Source: Oscillospiraceae bacterium (GTDB lineage: Bacteria > Bacillota > Clostridia > Oscillospirales > Ruminococcaceae). Taken from it: a stretch of DNA of 5,856 bases. This document shows, piece by piece, positions 1 to 5,691 of the stretch. A program made the position numbers and the translations under genes. The notes under the pieces were generated by a model that was given only the letters and a program-made list of their open reading frames with translations, ran no database searches and had not been told where the DNA came from. The stretch covers positions 1 to 5,856 of the forward strand of contig JAEDMD010000125.1 in NCBI GenBank assembly GCA_016303195.1, written 5' to 3'. Position 1 is the first letter of the stretch. Every line of letters starts with the position of its first letter.

Positions 1-525
1 TGAACTATTTTCGATATAGTATCTCATAAGCTCCACAGGCTTTTCAGCAGGGTGCAGCTTGTTCCCGATAATATTATTAAAGGTATGTACCGTTTTTGAA
101 CCGATATTGTTGATAGGCTTTGCGGCACCTTTTCTGCCGAAAATGACATACTCCGCATTTTTCATGTACCACCTTGAGGGAGTGCAGTTATTTTTCTCCT
201 ACACAAGCAGATTGTGTATGCGAAAGCCCGTCTGCTCCATGACTTTGATAAAATGAACGAGATTGATATAATTCGTCATTACATAAATCTGCGTATCATT
301 TTTCATGACACGATAGACTTCGGGCAGCCATTCTTCCGCTGAAATATCGTTGTATGCGAATAGCCTTTTGTCATTATTCCGCAGTATACCGGACGGTGCA
401 TCGGGAGTATCGGCTCTGCCGCCGCCGATCAATTTGTACGGCGGATCGGTCACAACAAGGTCAACGCTCCTTTCGGGCATCTCCCTCATAACGGAAACGC
501 AATCACCGTGTATCAGTCTGCTCAC
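1..525 (-). pseudogene. Beta-class DNA (N4-cytosine/N6-adenine) methyltransferase, interrupted by in-frame TAG, runs off the left edge
   Basis: The product would transfer methyl groups from S-adenosylmethionine to DNA bases, as solitary methyltransferases on conjugative elements do. The visible N-terminus carries HGDC (residues 6-9) and the catalytic TDPPY motif (26-30). After residue 108 the frame meets TAG (201-199). It then continues open for 66 codons to the window edge, encoding family-like sequence: EKNNCTPSRWYMKN, INNIGSKTVHTFNNIIGNKLH and HPAEKPVEL. The usual motif around the stop is LLVW-x-K, so TAG most simply replaces a TGG Trp codon by one transition. The SAM-binding motif I lies C-terminal in this class, outside the window, so the 108-residue product should be inactive. 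I place the start at GTG 525, which overlaps the topoisomerase stop as GTGA and suggests translational coupling. Another in-frame GTG at 573 and an ATG at 549 lie deeper inside the topoisomerase gene. A sequencing error or stop readthrough is possible. Confidence 0.85.
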
Positions 526-2540
526 GCCTTGCCACGCTCCGTTTTCCATTGGTAATACATCTTGTCTTTCCACGGATTTTCTACGATCTCAGGCAGAACG
601 ATAGTCTTTCTGCCCTTAGAAGTGTAGCTTGTGGGCTTACCGCCGAGCAGAGTCTTGACCTGAGTATCGGAAAGCTCCACGCCGTACACCTTAGCGATAT
701 TCATACCGCACTTGCCCTTGCAGTAATAACCGAACTTGCCCTTGACTACATCAGCACCGCATTTAGGGCATTTACCGATAGGCTCATTTCCGCCGTCTGA
801 AAGAGAAACAGATTTATCGACTGAGCCGTATCTATTGCACATTGCAGTAATAAAACAGCTAATTTCTGTCATAAAATTATAAGCAGAAAAATCGCCATGT
901 TCGATCTGCTGTAACTTCGATTCCCATTCAGCCGTCAGCTTTGCAGACTTGACCTCATCGGGAACTACCTTGATAAGCTCTTTGCCCTTGTCCGTTGCCC
1001 TGAGCTGTTTTCCGTCACGCTCCACATAACCGTTTTTGACAAGGCTTTCAATCACGGCTGCTCTTGTGGCAGGAGTGCCGAGTCCCTTCTTTTCGGTATC
1101 CTCGTCATAGTCCTCATTTCCGGCTCTCTCCATAGCTGATAGGAGCGTATCTTCCGTGTAGGGCTTCGGCGGAGAAGTGAAGTGTTCCCCCTTGCTTGCC
1201 TGCACCGTAAAGGTCTGCCCCTCAGAAACCGCAGGCAGGGCAATATCAGCTTTTTTGTCCTTGTCGGTCTGTTTGATAAAGCGTTTCCAACCCATATCGA
1301 GGACGGTTCTGCCTGTTGCCGTGAACTCCGTACCGTTGCAGATACCTGTCAGCTTGACAGCTTCATACTTATGAACCGGAGCCGTTGCACAGATCAGCTT
1401 TGCGGCAATCAGAGTGAGGATATTCTTTTCACCTGTCGGCAGAGAAGAAAGGTCAGCCGTGGCGATACCGTTTGTGGGGATAATTGCATGATGTCCTGAG
1501 ACTTTAGCATTGTTGATGACCTTTGCAATATCAGGCGTATGAGAGATACCTATCCCGAAATAGCTGTCACAGAGCTTCGTCACTTCAAATGCCGTCTGAG
1601 CCATATCATCGCTGAGATACTGGCTGTCGGTACGAGGATAAGTTACGAGCTTACCCTCATAAAGTGACTGCGTATAGTCAAGTGTCTGCTGTGTCGTATA
1701 GCCGAAAGCCTTGTTTGCTTCACGCTGTAAGGTAGTCAAATCATAGAGCTTAGGGGCTTTATCAGTCTTGACCTCACGCTTAACAGAGCTGATCGTGACC
1801 GTACCGCCGTCACAGGCAGATACAAGAGTATCGGCAGACTTTTCATCATCAACTCTTGCAGACGATAGTGTAAAAGTACCGCAGTTGAGGTCAGCCGTGT
1901 AATACTTCTGCTTTACAAAGCCGTTTACCTCGGCATCACGCTGGACTATCATCGCAAGGGTAGGTGTCTGCACTCTGCCGATATTCAGCTTACCGCCGTA
2001 TCGGACGGAAAACAGCCTTGAACCGTTCATACCCACAAGCCAGTCAGCTCTTGCACGGGCATACCCTGCATTGAACAGATTATCGTATGCAGACATTGGC
2101 TTCATATTGGTAATAGCCTTGCGGATAGCGGATTCCTCCAAAGAAGAAACCCATAAACGCTTCACAGGCTTGCGGCACCGAGCCATATTATAGACATAGC
2201 GGAAAATGCACTCACCCTCACGGTCAGCATCAGTCGCACAGATGATTTCTGTCACGCTGTCGCTGTTCATCAGCTCTTTCAGGATATTGTACTGAGCCTT
2301 TGTGCTGTCCGTGACCTTAAAAAGCCACTTGTCGGGTATCATAGGGAGCTGAGAAAAGCTCCACTTCTGCTCCCAGCCGTTGCCGTAGTCATTCGGAAAA
2401 CGCAGACCGACCAAATGACCGACACACCAAGACACGATATAGCCGTTTCCCTCGGTGTAGCCTTTCTTTGTGGTATTTGCTCCGACTACGGAACTGATTG
2501 CACGGGAAACAGAGGGCTTTTCGCCCACGATTAAAATCAC
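522..2540 (-). CDS. topB: DNA topoisomerase III (type IA), mobile-element type
   Basis: This 672-residue type IA topoisomerase cuts and passes single DNA strands. On conjugative elements it is thought to help resolve or process transferred DNA in the cytoplasm. The Toprim domain has GEKPS with Glu7 near the N-terminus and the acidic TDADREGE block (Asp104, Asp106). GRVQTPTL lies at 188-195, and the catalytic tyrosine is Tyr301 in TYPRTDS. GLGTPATRA follows at 486-494. A C-terminal zinc finger uses Cys591, Cys594, Cys607 and Cys611. All core motifs are intact and the length is normal for the family. The start is GTG at 2540, placing the conserved ILIVGEKPS at the extreme N-terminus; AAAGGG at 2557-2552 lies 11 nt upstream. 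The TGA stop overlaps the methyltransferase GTG. Upstream, the Rpn cassette on the other strand separates it from the rest of the leftward array, and I see no convincing minus-strand promoter in the 100-bp gap. Confidence 0.95.
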   Translation of the reverse strand: MILIVGEKPSVSRAISSVVGANTTKKGYTEGNGYIVSWCVGHLVGLRFPNDYGNGWEQKWSFSQLPMIPDKWLFKVTDSTKAQYNILKELMNSDSVTEIICATDADREGECIFRYVYNMARCRKPVKRLWVSSLEESAIRKAITNMKPMSAYDNLFNAGYARARADWLVGMNGSRLFSVRYGGKLNIGRVQTPTLAMIVQRDAEVNGFVKQKYYTADLNCGTFTLSSARVDDEKSADTLVSACDGGTVTISSVKREVKTDKAPKLYDLTTLQREANKAFGYTTQQTLDYTQSLYEGKLVTYPRTDSQYLSDDMAQTAFEVTKLCDSYFGIGISHTPDIAKVINNAKVSGHHAIIPTNGIATADLSSLPTGEKNILTLIAAKLICATAPVHKYEAVKLTGICNGTEFTATGRTVLDMGWKRFIKQTDKDKKADIALPAVSEGQTFTVQASKGEHFTSPPKPYTEDTLLSAMERAGNEDYDEDTEKKGLGTPATRAAVIESLVKNGYVERDGKQLRATDKGKELIKVVPDEVKSAKLTAEWESKLQQIEHGDFSAYNFMTEISCFITAMCNRYGSVDKSVSLSDGGNEPIGKCPKCGADVVKGKFGYYCKGKCGMNIAKVYGVELSDTQVKTLLGGKPTSYTSKGRKTIVLPEIVENPWKDKMYYQWKTERGKA

Positions 2541-2560
2541 GCTAAAACACGCCCTTTCAT
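2537..2560 (-). other. Seven-codon mini-ORF or 3' remnant ending in GTGA at the topoisomerase start
   Basis: Reading leftward, ATG at 2560 opens a frame MKGRVLA whose TGA overlaps the topoisomerase GTG as GTGA. This is the same overlap seen between topoisomerase and methyltransferase. No ribosome site precedes the ATG. The frame stays open upstream only to a TAG in the rpn start region, so this may be the surviving end of a gene once joined to topB and cut off by the cassette. It could equally be chance. Confidence 0.25.
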
Positions 2561-2573
2561 TACAAATTTGCTA

Positions 2574-2602
2574 TTGATTTTTTTCGGAAGATGTGTTATA
2601 AT
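2574..2602 (+). promoter_or_regulatory. Sigma-70/SigA-type promoter of the rpn gene
   Basis: TTGATT at 2574-2579 and a perfect TATAAT at 2597-2602 are separated by exactly 17 bp. Transcription would begin near 2609 and leave a leader of about 30 nt before the TTG start. The promoter lies in the short gap between the divergent topB and rpn genes, so the cassette does not depend on the surrounding array for expression. Confidence 0.75.
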
Positions 2603-2623
2603 AGTATTGAACAAGAATACTAT
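2601..2623 (+). promoter_or_regulatory. 8-bp perfect inverted repeat at the rpn transcription start (candidate operator)
   Basis: ATAGTATT (2601-2608) and AATACTAT (2616-2623) are perfect inverted copies around a 7-nt centre, with the left arm overlapping the end of the -10 box. The position across the predicted start site suits a repressor operator. As RNA it would be only a weak, AT-rich hairpin. Which protein might bind is unknown. Confidence 0.45.
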
Positions 2624-2640
2624 ATAAGAGGTGCATACCG

Positions 2641-3462
2641 TTGGCTAATCTGAAACCTCAGCTCACACCCGAAGAAGAACGTCGGCAGAATCTTGAACAG
2701 CTTGCAAATTACCGTCCTCTCGATGATGATTTCATGCGTGAGCTTTTTAGAAATGATCTTGAACTCGCTCAGTTTGTGCTTCGTATCATAATCGGCAAGC
2801 CCGATTTGAAACTCATCAAAGAAGAAACGCAGTATGATTTACAGCACCTTTTCGGTGAGCGCTCTATCTGTCTTGATGTATTCGGTGTTGATGATGAAAA
2901 TCAGCAATACGATATTGAGGTTCAGAGACAGGATAAAGGAGCTACGCCCAAGAGAGCGAGATACCATTCAAGCGCAATGGACGTTGATAATCTCAAAGAG
3001 AAACAGCAGTTTGACAAACTGCCCAACACCTATGTGATATTCATCACCGAAAATGATTTTTTCGGAAAAGGAAAAGCCGTTTATCCGATAGAACGCATGA
3101 ACCTCGCAACAGGTGAGCCGTTTGATGACGGGGAGCATATCCTTTACATAAACGGCGCATACGAAAATAAGGACGATAATTCCGATCTCGCCAAGCTGAT
3201 ACATGATTTCAGGTGCAGCAAGGCAGACGATATGTTATTATCACCATTGGCAGACCGTACCCGATATTTTAAGGAAACACCGGAAGGAGTGGAGTATATG
3301 TGCAAGGCTATGGAAGATAGGATCACCGATGAAAAGCTCAGGATTGCTTATAACCTCCTGCTGCTGGGGACTGTTTCAAAGGAAGATATAGCAAAGGTCA
3401 CAAAACTTCCTGTTGAAAGAGTGTACAAACTCGAAGAAGAAATGAAGTCTGTTACAGCATAA
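2641..3462 (+). CDS. Rpn-family recombination-promoting nuclease / PD-(D/E)XK 'transposase'
   Basis: This 273-residue protein belongs to the Rpn/PDDEXK_2 family, whose members are DNA endonucleases; E. coli relatives stimulate RecA-independent recombination. The N-terminal hallmark is RPLDDDFMRELF at 25-36. The nuclease core is visible as Asp79 (in CLDVFGV) followed by YDIEVQRQD with Glu93 and Gln95, a D...E-x-Q form of the D...E-x-K site. YHSSAMD (108-114), NTYVIFI (129-135) and HILYING (166-172) are further family landmarks. The tail from about residue 220 has a helix-turn-helix-like pattern, SKEDIAKVTKLPVERVYKLEEE. The start is TTG at 2641, with GAGGTG at 2628-2633 and a 7-nt spacer; no better in-frame ATG lies nearby. 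The gene opposes its neighbours and has its own promoter and terminator. Despite the 'transposase' name, no terminal inverted repeats were found. Length and motifs suggest an intact gene. Confidence 0.92.
   Translation: MANLKPQLTPEEERRQNLEQLANYRPLDDDFMRELFRNDLELAQFVLRIIIGKPDLKLIKEETQYDLQHLFGERSICLDVFGVDDENQQYDIEVQRQDKGATPKRARYHSSAMDVDNLKEKQQFDKLPNTYVIFITENDFFGKGKAVYPIERMNLATGEPFDDGEHILYINGAYENKDDNSDLAKLIHDFRCSKADDMLLSPLADRTRYFKETPEGVEYMCKAMEDRITDEKLRIAYNLLLLGTVSKEDIAKVTKLPVERVYKLEEEMKSVTA
3284..3297 (+). promoter_or_regulatory. Strong Shine-Dalgarno inside the rpn gene
   Basis: AAGGAG at 3284-3289 lies within the rpn coding sequence, 8 nt upstream of an in-frame ATG (3298). A second GGAG sits closer. 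This is stronger than the site of the full-length TTG start. The same bases encode EGVEY, which recurs in the family, so protein-level constraint could explain part of it. Confidence 0.5.
3298..3462 (+). CDS. Putative internal short product: C-terminal 54 residues of Rpn (RpnS-like)
   Basis: Translation from the internal ATG (codon 220 of rpn) would give a 54-residue protein starting MCKAMEDRI and ending KSVTA. It would contain the helix-turn-helix-like tail but no nuclease core. In characterised Rpn systems a short C-terminal product made from an internal start binds and inhibits the full-length nuclease, so this could be the antitoxin of the pair. The strong AAGGAG upstream supports real initiation. 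So does the downstream duplicate, which begins at exactly the corresponding codon and has the same length. Expression has not been shown; the call rests on the start signal and family knowledge. Confidence 0.4.
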   Translation: MCKAMEDRITDEKLRIAYNLLLLGTVSKEDIAKVTKLPVERVYKLEEEMKSVTA

Positions 3463-3476
3463 GAGTGTAAACAACT

Positions 3477-3641
3477 ATGTCAAAGATTATGGAAGATAGG
3501 ATCAACGAAAGAGTGAAGATCATTGTGCTGAAAATGCTTGCAGACGGAAATCTATCCAAAGAGCAGATTGCAGCATTTACCGATCTTACCGCCCAACAGG
3601 TTGAAAGCATTGAAGCAGAATTTAAGACTGTAAGTGCATAA
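3477..3641 (+). CDS. Stand-alone copy of the Rpn C-terminal tail, 54 aa
   Basis: The ORF starts at ATG 3477, 14 nt after the rpn stop, and encodes MSKIMEDRINERVK through FKTVSA. It is homologous to the last 54 residues of the upstream nuclease (23/54 identical, no gaps). It keeps the SKEQIAAFTDLTAQQVESIEAE helix-turn-helix-like segment, and its stop lies in the same place. It has no nuclease core. The upstream signal AAGAG is weak and 11 nt away, so translation may rely on coupling with rpn termination; ATG 3489 is an alternative start. It lies in a different frame from rpn, so it is not a readthrough extension, and a terminator follows 15 nt after its stop. It may be a free inhibitor or oligomerisation partner of the nuclease, an alternative tail cassette, or the degraded end of a second rpn gene. 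Confidence 0.6.
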   Translation: MSKIMEDRINERVKIIVLKMLADGNLSKEQIAAFTDLTAQQVESIEAEFKTVSA

Positions 3642-3656
3642 GATCACATCTACCGA

Positions 3657-3690
3657 AGCACATTCCCGTCACAGGGAGTGTGCTTTTTTA
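3657..3690 (+). terminator. Rho-independent terminator of the rpn cassette
   Basis: An 11-bp stem (3657-3667 with 3674-3684) with one G-U wobble and a 6-nt loop (GTCACA) runs into TTTTTT at 3684-3689. It follows the 54-codon ORF by 15 nt and closes the rightward transcription unit. Its end touches the stop codon of the converging acidic-protein gene. Read leftward, the hairpin has no T-run, so it should work mainly for the plus strand. Confidence 0.85.
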
Positions 3691-4260
3691 CTCTACAAGT
3701 CTGCAATACTCCTCAGTAGTCAGCAGACAGCGGAACTTGTATTTGCCGTACTTTGTGATGTACCCTGCGTCCTCATACTTTTGAATAACAGCATCAGCAG
3801 TTTTCTCATCGCCGTCAAAGTAACGGACGATCTCGTCACGGTCAAAATACTTGATTATCGCAAGATGAAGCAGTAATGTTCTGAGCTTTCCGCGCTCTAC
3901 TCCAGCAACATAAATGCGCTCAAAGGGGCTGTACTTTTTCAGCACATCACGCTTTGTCGGCTTTGTATCGTAGCCAACATACAAAGAGACAGGTTCTGCC
4001 GGCTTGAACTTATAGCCGTTTTCTCTATCATCGGGAGCAAGGCAGCAGTCATCAGGCTCGTCCATGTTATCGTAGAATCTATAATCATCATCGTCCTCAT
4101 CAAGCTCGATGTCCTCATCGTCATCAAACTCCGCCAGAGCACGAATCCTCTCCTTTGATTCACCATTGCTCTCTCCGAGCTTGTAAGCGAGATAGGCAGT
4201 ACCGCCCATAACACCAAGTCCCACGATACCCTTGATGATCATCTTTACGTTCTTATTCAT
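3688..4260 (-). CDS. Membrane-anchored acidic protein with putative winged-helix-like C-terminus, function unknown
   Basis: I do not recognise this 190-residue protein. Residues 8-27 form one Gly-rich hydrophobic segment after MNKNVK, probably an N-terminal membrane anchor. A strongly acidic linker follows (45-72, mostly Asp and Glu). The basic charge (Lys3, Lys6) before the segment is weak, so topology is uncertain. Residues 118-190 look globular: HLAIIKYFDRDEIVRYFDG, then TADAVIQKYEDAGYITKYGKYKF, then TTEEY. This resembles a helix-helix-wing fold, but that is inference. The start ATG has an excellent GGAGG (4272-4268) 7 nt upstream, and 14 nt separate it from the preceding gene, so it belongs to the same leftward operon. 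Its stop abuts the rpn terminator. A role in the conjugation apparatus or its control is likely only from position. Confidence 0.8.
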   Translation of the reverse strand: MNKNVKMIIKGIVGLGVMGGTAYLAYKLGESNGESKERIRALAEFDDDEDIELDEDDDDYRFYDNMDEPDDCCLAPDDRENGYKFKPAEPVSLYVGYDTKPTKRDVLKKYSPFERIYVAGVERGKLRTLLLHLAIIKYFDRDEIVRYFDGDEKTADAVIQKYEDAGYITKYGKYKFRCLLTTEEYCRLVE

Positions 4261-4274
4261 AACAAAACCTCCGT

Positions 4275-5126
4275 TTAATACTCTACGGGATCGCCGTAGT
4301 TGATTTTCTTGATACTTTTTATGTTTGCAGTCAGGTCAAGACCGTTCCAGTTGTAATAACCCCACGAACCCGAATAAGCTACGCAGGACGGAAAATTGTA
4401 ATCGTCATAGATAAATTCCACGATACATTTTCCATTGCCGCCGAAGTTGTGATATTTGCCCTCGCCATCGTCAGCCCAGCCTTTACTGTCGCATTGCTTG
4501 ACGGTGAACTGTATTCCGTTTTCAAGCTCTACGCAGTACCTGTCACCGTCCAATCCGTAGAATAAGCCGAGAGCCGCACAATAATCTCCGTATTCATCAC
4601 GCCGAATGCCCGTGCCGGTTATCGGATCAACAACCGAGCCGTAAATAGCATCGGACGCAGGACTGACACGAAGCCCTGATGCTCTTTCGCCCGCAAAACA
4701 GCCTGTCCAGCCGTCCTCATGGGGAAATTCATAGACAACATCTATCGTTTCCGTCTTGCCGTCAGCACTTGCTGATTTGACGGAATAGCCGTCCTTTTCA
4801 TCATCGGAAAGCACAGGCTCTACCGTCACCGTGTACTCCGTACCCTCGCGCAGACCTGTTATGTAGCAGAGGTCATTGCCCTTGAAAACAAAATACATAT
4901 TGTCGGCATAGGCATAATCATCATCATGAGCCGTGCAGCTCACAGAATACTCACGCCCTTCCTCTGCACTCCATGTGACCTTCAGGCAGGAAACGGAAAT
5001 AGTCGATACATTCAGGTTATCCGCTGTTACCTCAACGGTTTCGGGTTCGGCTGGAAGCCCCGAAAACTCCATGATAAAACTCATTATCAGGCTGATAGCT
5101 TTCTTTTGTATGTCGGGATCAAACAT
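4275..5126 (-). CDS. Fibronectin type III domain protein with beta-rich C-terminal domain
   Basis: This 283-residue protein has a fibronectin type III domain at about 29-105, shown by LKVTWS (48-53) and YITGLREGTEYTVTVEPV (88-105). A second domain spans about 162-275: TGIRRDEYGDYCAALGLFYG, GDRYCVELENGIQFTVKQCDSKGW and CIVEFIYDD. This cysteine- and Gly-rich beta pattern resembles double-psi beta-barrel/3D-type domains of cell-surface proteins, though I cannot confirm it. FN3 and such domains usually work outside the cell, but the N-terminus MFDPDIQKKAISLIMSFIME is only a weak export candidate. The ATG start has GGAGG (5137-5133) 6 nt upstream, lying in the last codons of the preceding gene; the two genes are 1 nt apart, implying translational coupling. 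A role at the cell envelope during mating is possible but unproven. Confidence 0.85.
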   Translation of the reverse strand: MFDPDIQKKAISLIMSFIMEFSGLPAEPETVEVTADNLNVSTISVSCLKVTWSAEEGREYSVSCTAHDDDYAYADNMYFVFKGNDLCYITGLREGTEYTVTVEPVLSDDEKDGYSVKSASADGKTETIDVVYEFPHEDGWTGCFAGERASGLRVSPASDAIYGSVVDPITGTGIRRDEYGDYCAALGLFYGLDGDRYCVELENGIQFTVKQCDSKGWADDGEGKYHNFGGNGKCIVEFIYDDYNFPSCVAYSGSWGYYNWNGLDLTANIKSIKKINYGDPVEY

Positions 5127-5127
5127 T

Positions 5128-5691
5128 TTATACCTCCAAAACTGCGGTCATTCCGCAATCCACAAGCTCATTAAGAGCAATCGTAAGCTCGATGTTATCT
5201 CTTAGCCTGTTAGGGTGAAGCTGATCGGTATAAATATCCGCACTTTGCATTTCAGTATCGAGCATTACAACACAATCGCCATATTTATGGACGAGATGTT
5301 TTGAATCAAGATGATAATCAAACTTGATATAGAGCATATTGTTGGGAAGAAGAATGGTAATAATGCTTACAATAGGCTCATCAAATCTGTTTTTCTCAGC
5401 GGCAGAATAAATAATGATTTTGCCTGCATTGTTTAGGGTATAATCAAATACAGCCGTAATAGCCGAATACAGCTTTTTCTTCACCACATCGTAGTCGGGT
5501 GCGGCTTCGGCTTCGTCGGATACATCTGTATTCTCATTATCGTCCGAAAGGTCTATATCCTCATCGTGTTTTTCCGGCTTTTCCTTTCGGGGAAGATACG
5601 CCAAAAACATGATAAGCAAAAGCCCAAGCAGCAGAAAAAGAAGTAGCCCACCGCCATCATTCTGTTCCACCATTGCTAAGTAATTTACCAC
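5128..5691 (-). CDS. Small single-pass membrane protein, function unknown
   Basis: This 187-residue protein is not recognised. A strong hydrophobic segment covers residues 15-32 (LLLFLLLGLLLIMFLAYL region), followed by PRKEKPEK and an acidic linker (43-66). The basic residues after the segment predict a cytoplasmic C-terminus. Residues 68-185 look globular, with alternating strands such as KIIIYSAAEK, IVSIITILL, MLYIKFDYHL and CVVMLDTEM, and a helix near LRDNIELTIALNELV. The layout of anchor, acidic linker and small globular domain parallels the acidic gene two positions downstream. I use GTG 5691, with GGAGG (5705-5701) 9 nt upstream; ATG 5673 is an alternative with a poorer site. Its start lies inside the end of the preceding gene by 35 bp, and its stop is 1 nt from the next start. 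This points to a co-translated operon. Confidence 0.8.
   Translation of the reverse strand: MVNYLAMVEQNDGGGLLLFLLLGLLLIMFLAYLPRKEKPEKHDEDIDLSDDNENTDVSDEAEAAPDYDVVKKKLYSAITAVFDYTLNNAGKIIIYSAAEKNRFDEPIVSIITILLPNNMLYIKFDYHLDSKHLVHKYGDCVVMLDTEMQSADIYTDQLHPNRLRDNIELTIALNELVDCGMTAVLEV

Larger units (their letters stand above)
3284..3641 (+). repeat. Diverged tandem duplication (about 179-bp unit) of the rpn 3' end
   Basis: The unit ending at the rpn stop codon is repeated immediately downstream at a constant offset of 179 bp. The best-conserved stretch is 17 identical bases, TATGGAAGATAGGATCA, at 3309-3325 and 3488-3504. Both copies also share GTTGAAAG and end in GCATAAGA. Similarity extends upstream of the ATG to a GAGTG that is one codon further from the ATG in the second copy. 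The encoded tails align over 54 residues with 23 identities and no gaps, so the duplication is old or the second unit came from another rpn paralog. Confidence 0.8.

Noticed and set aside
199..573. Methyltransferase start at GTG 573 or ATG 549
   Set aside because: Both give a non-family N-terminal extension deep in topB, whereas GTG 525 overlaps the topB stop as GTGA and places HGDC and DPPY at usual distances from the N-terminus.
1177..1499. Plus-strand ORFs opposite topB (1177-1374, 1182-1499)
   Set aside because: They lie wholly antisense to an intact, motif-rich topoisomerase gene, have no ribosome sites and show no recognisable domains; they are shadow frames.
2541..2640. Minus-strand promoter for topB inside the divergent gap
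   Set aside because: Several TA-rich strings can serve as a -10 (AT-rich stretch around 2597-2625) but none pairs with a credible -35 at 16-18 bp.
3463..3530. Stop-codon readthrough joining rpn to the downstream tail
   Set aside because: The second tail is in a different frame from rpn; the rpn frame after its TAA gives unrelated residues and ends at a TGA shortly after, so simple readthrough cannot make a fusion.
2541..3690. Insertion sequence with terminal inverted repeats around the rpn gene
   Set aside because: Comparison of the two flanks by eye found no inverted ends and no clean target-site duplication; the 'transposase' label of this family does not imply a DDE-type insertion sequence.
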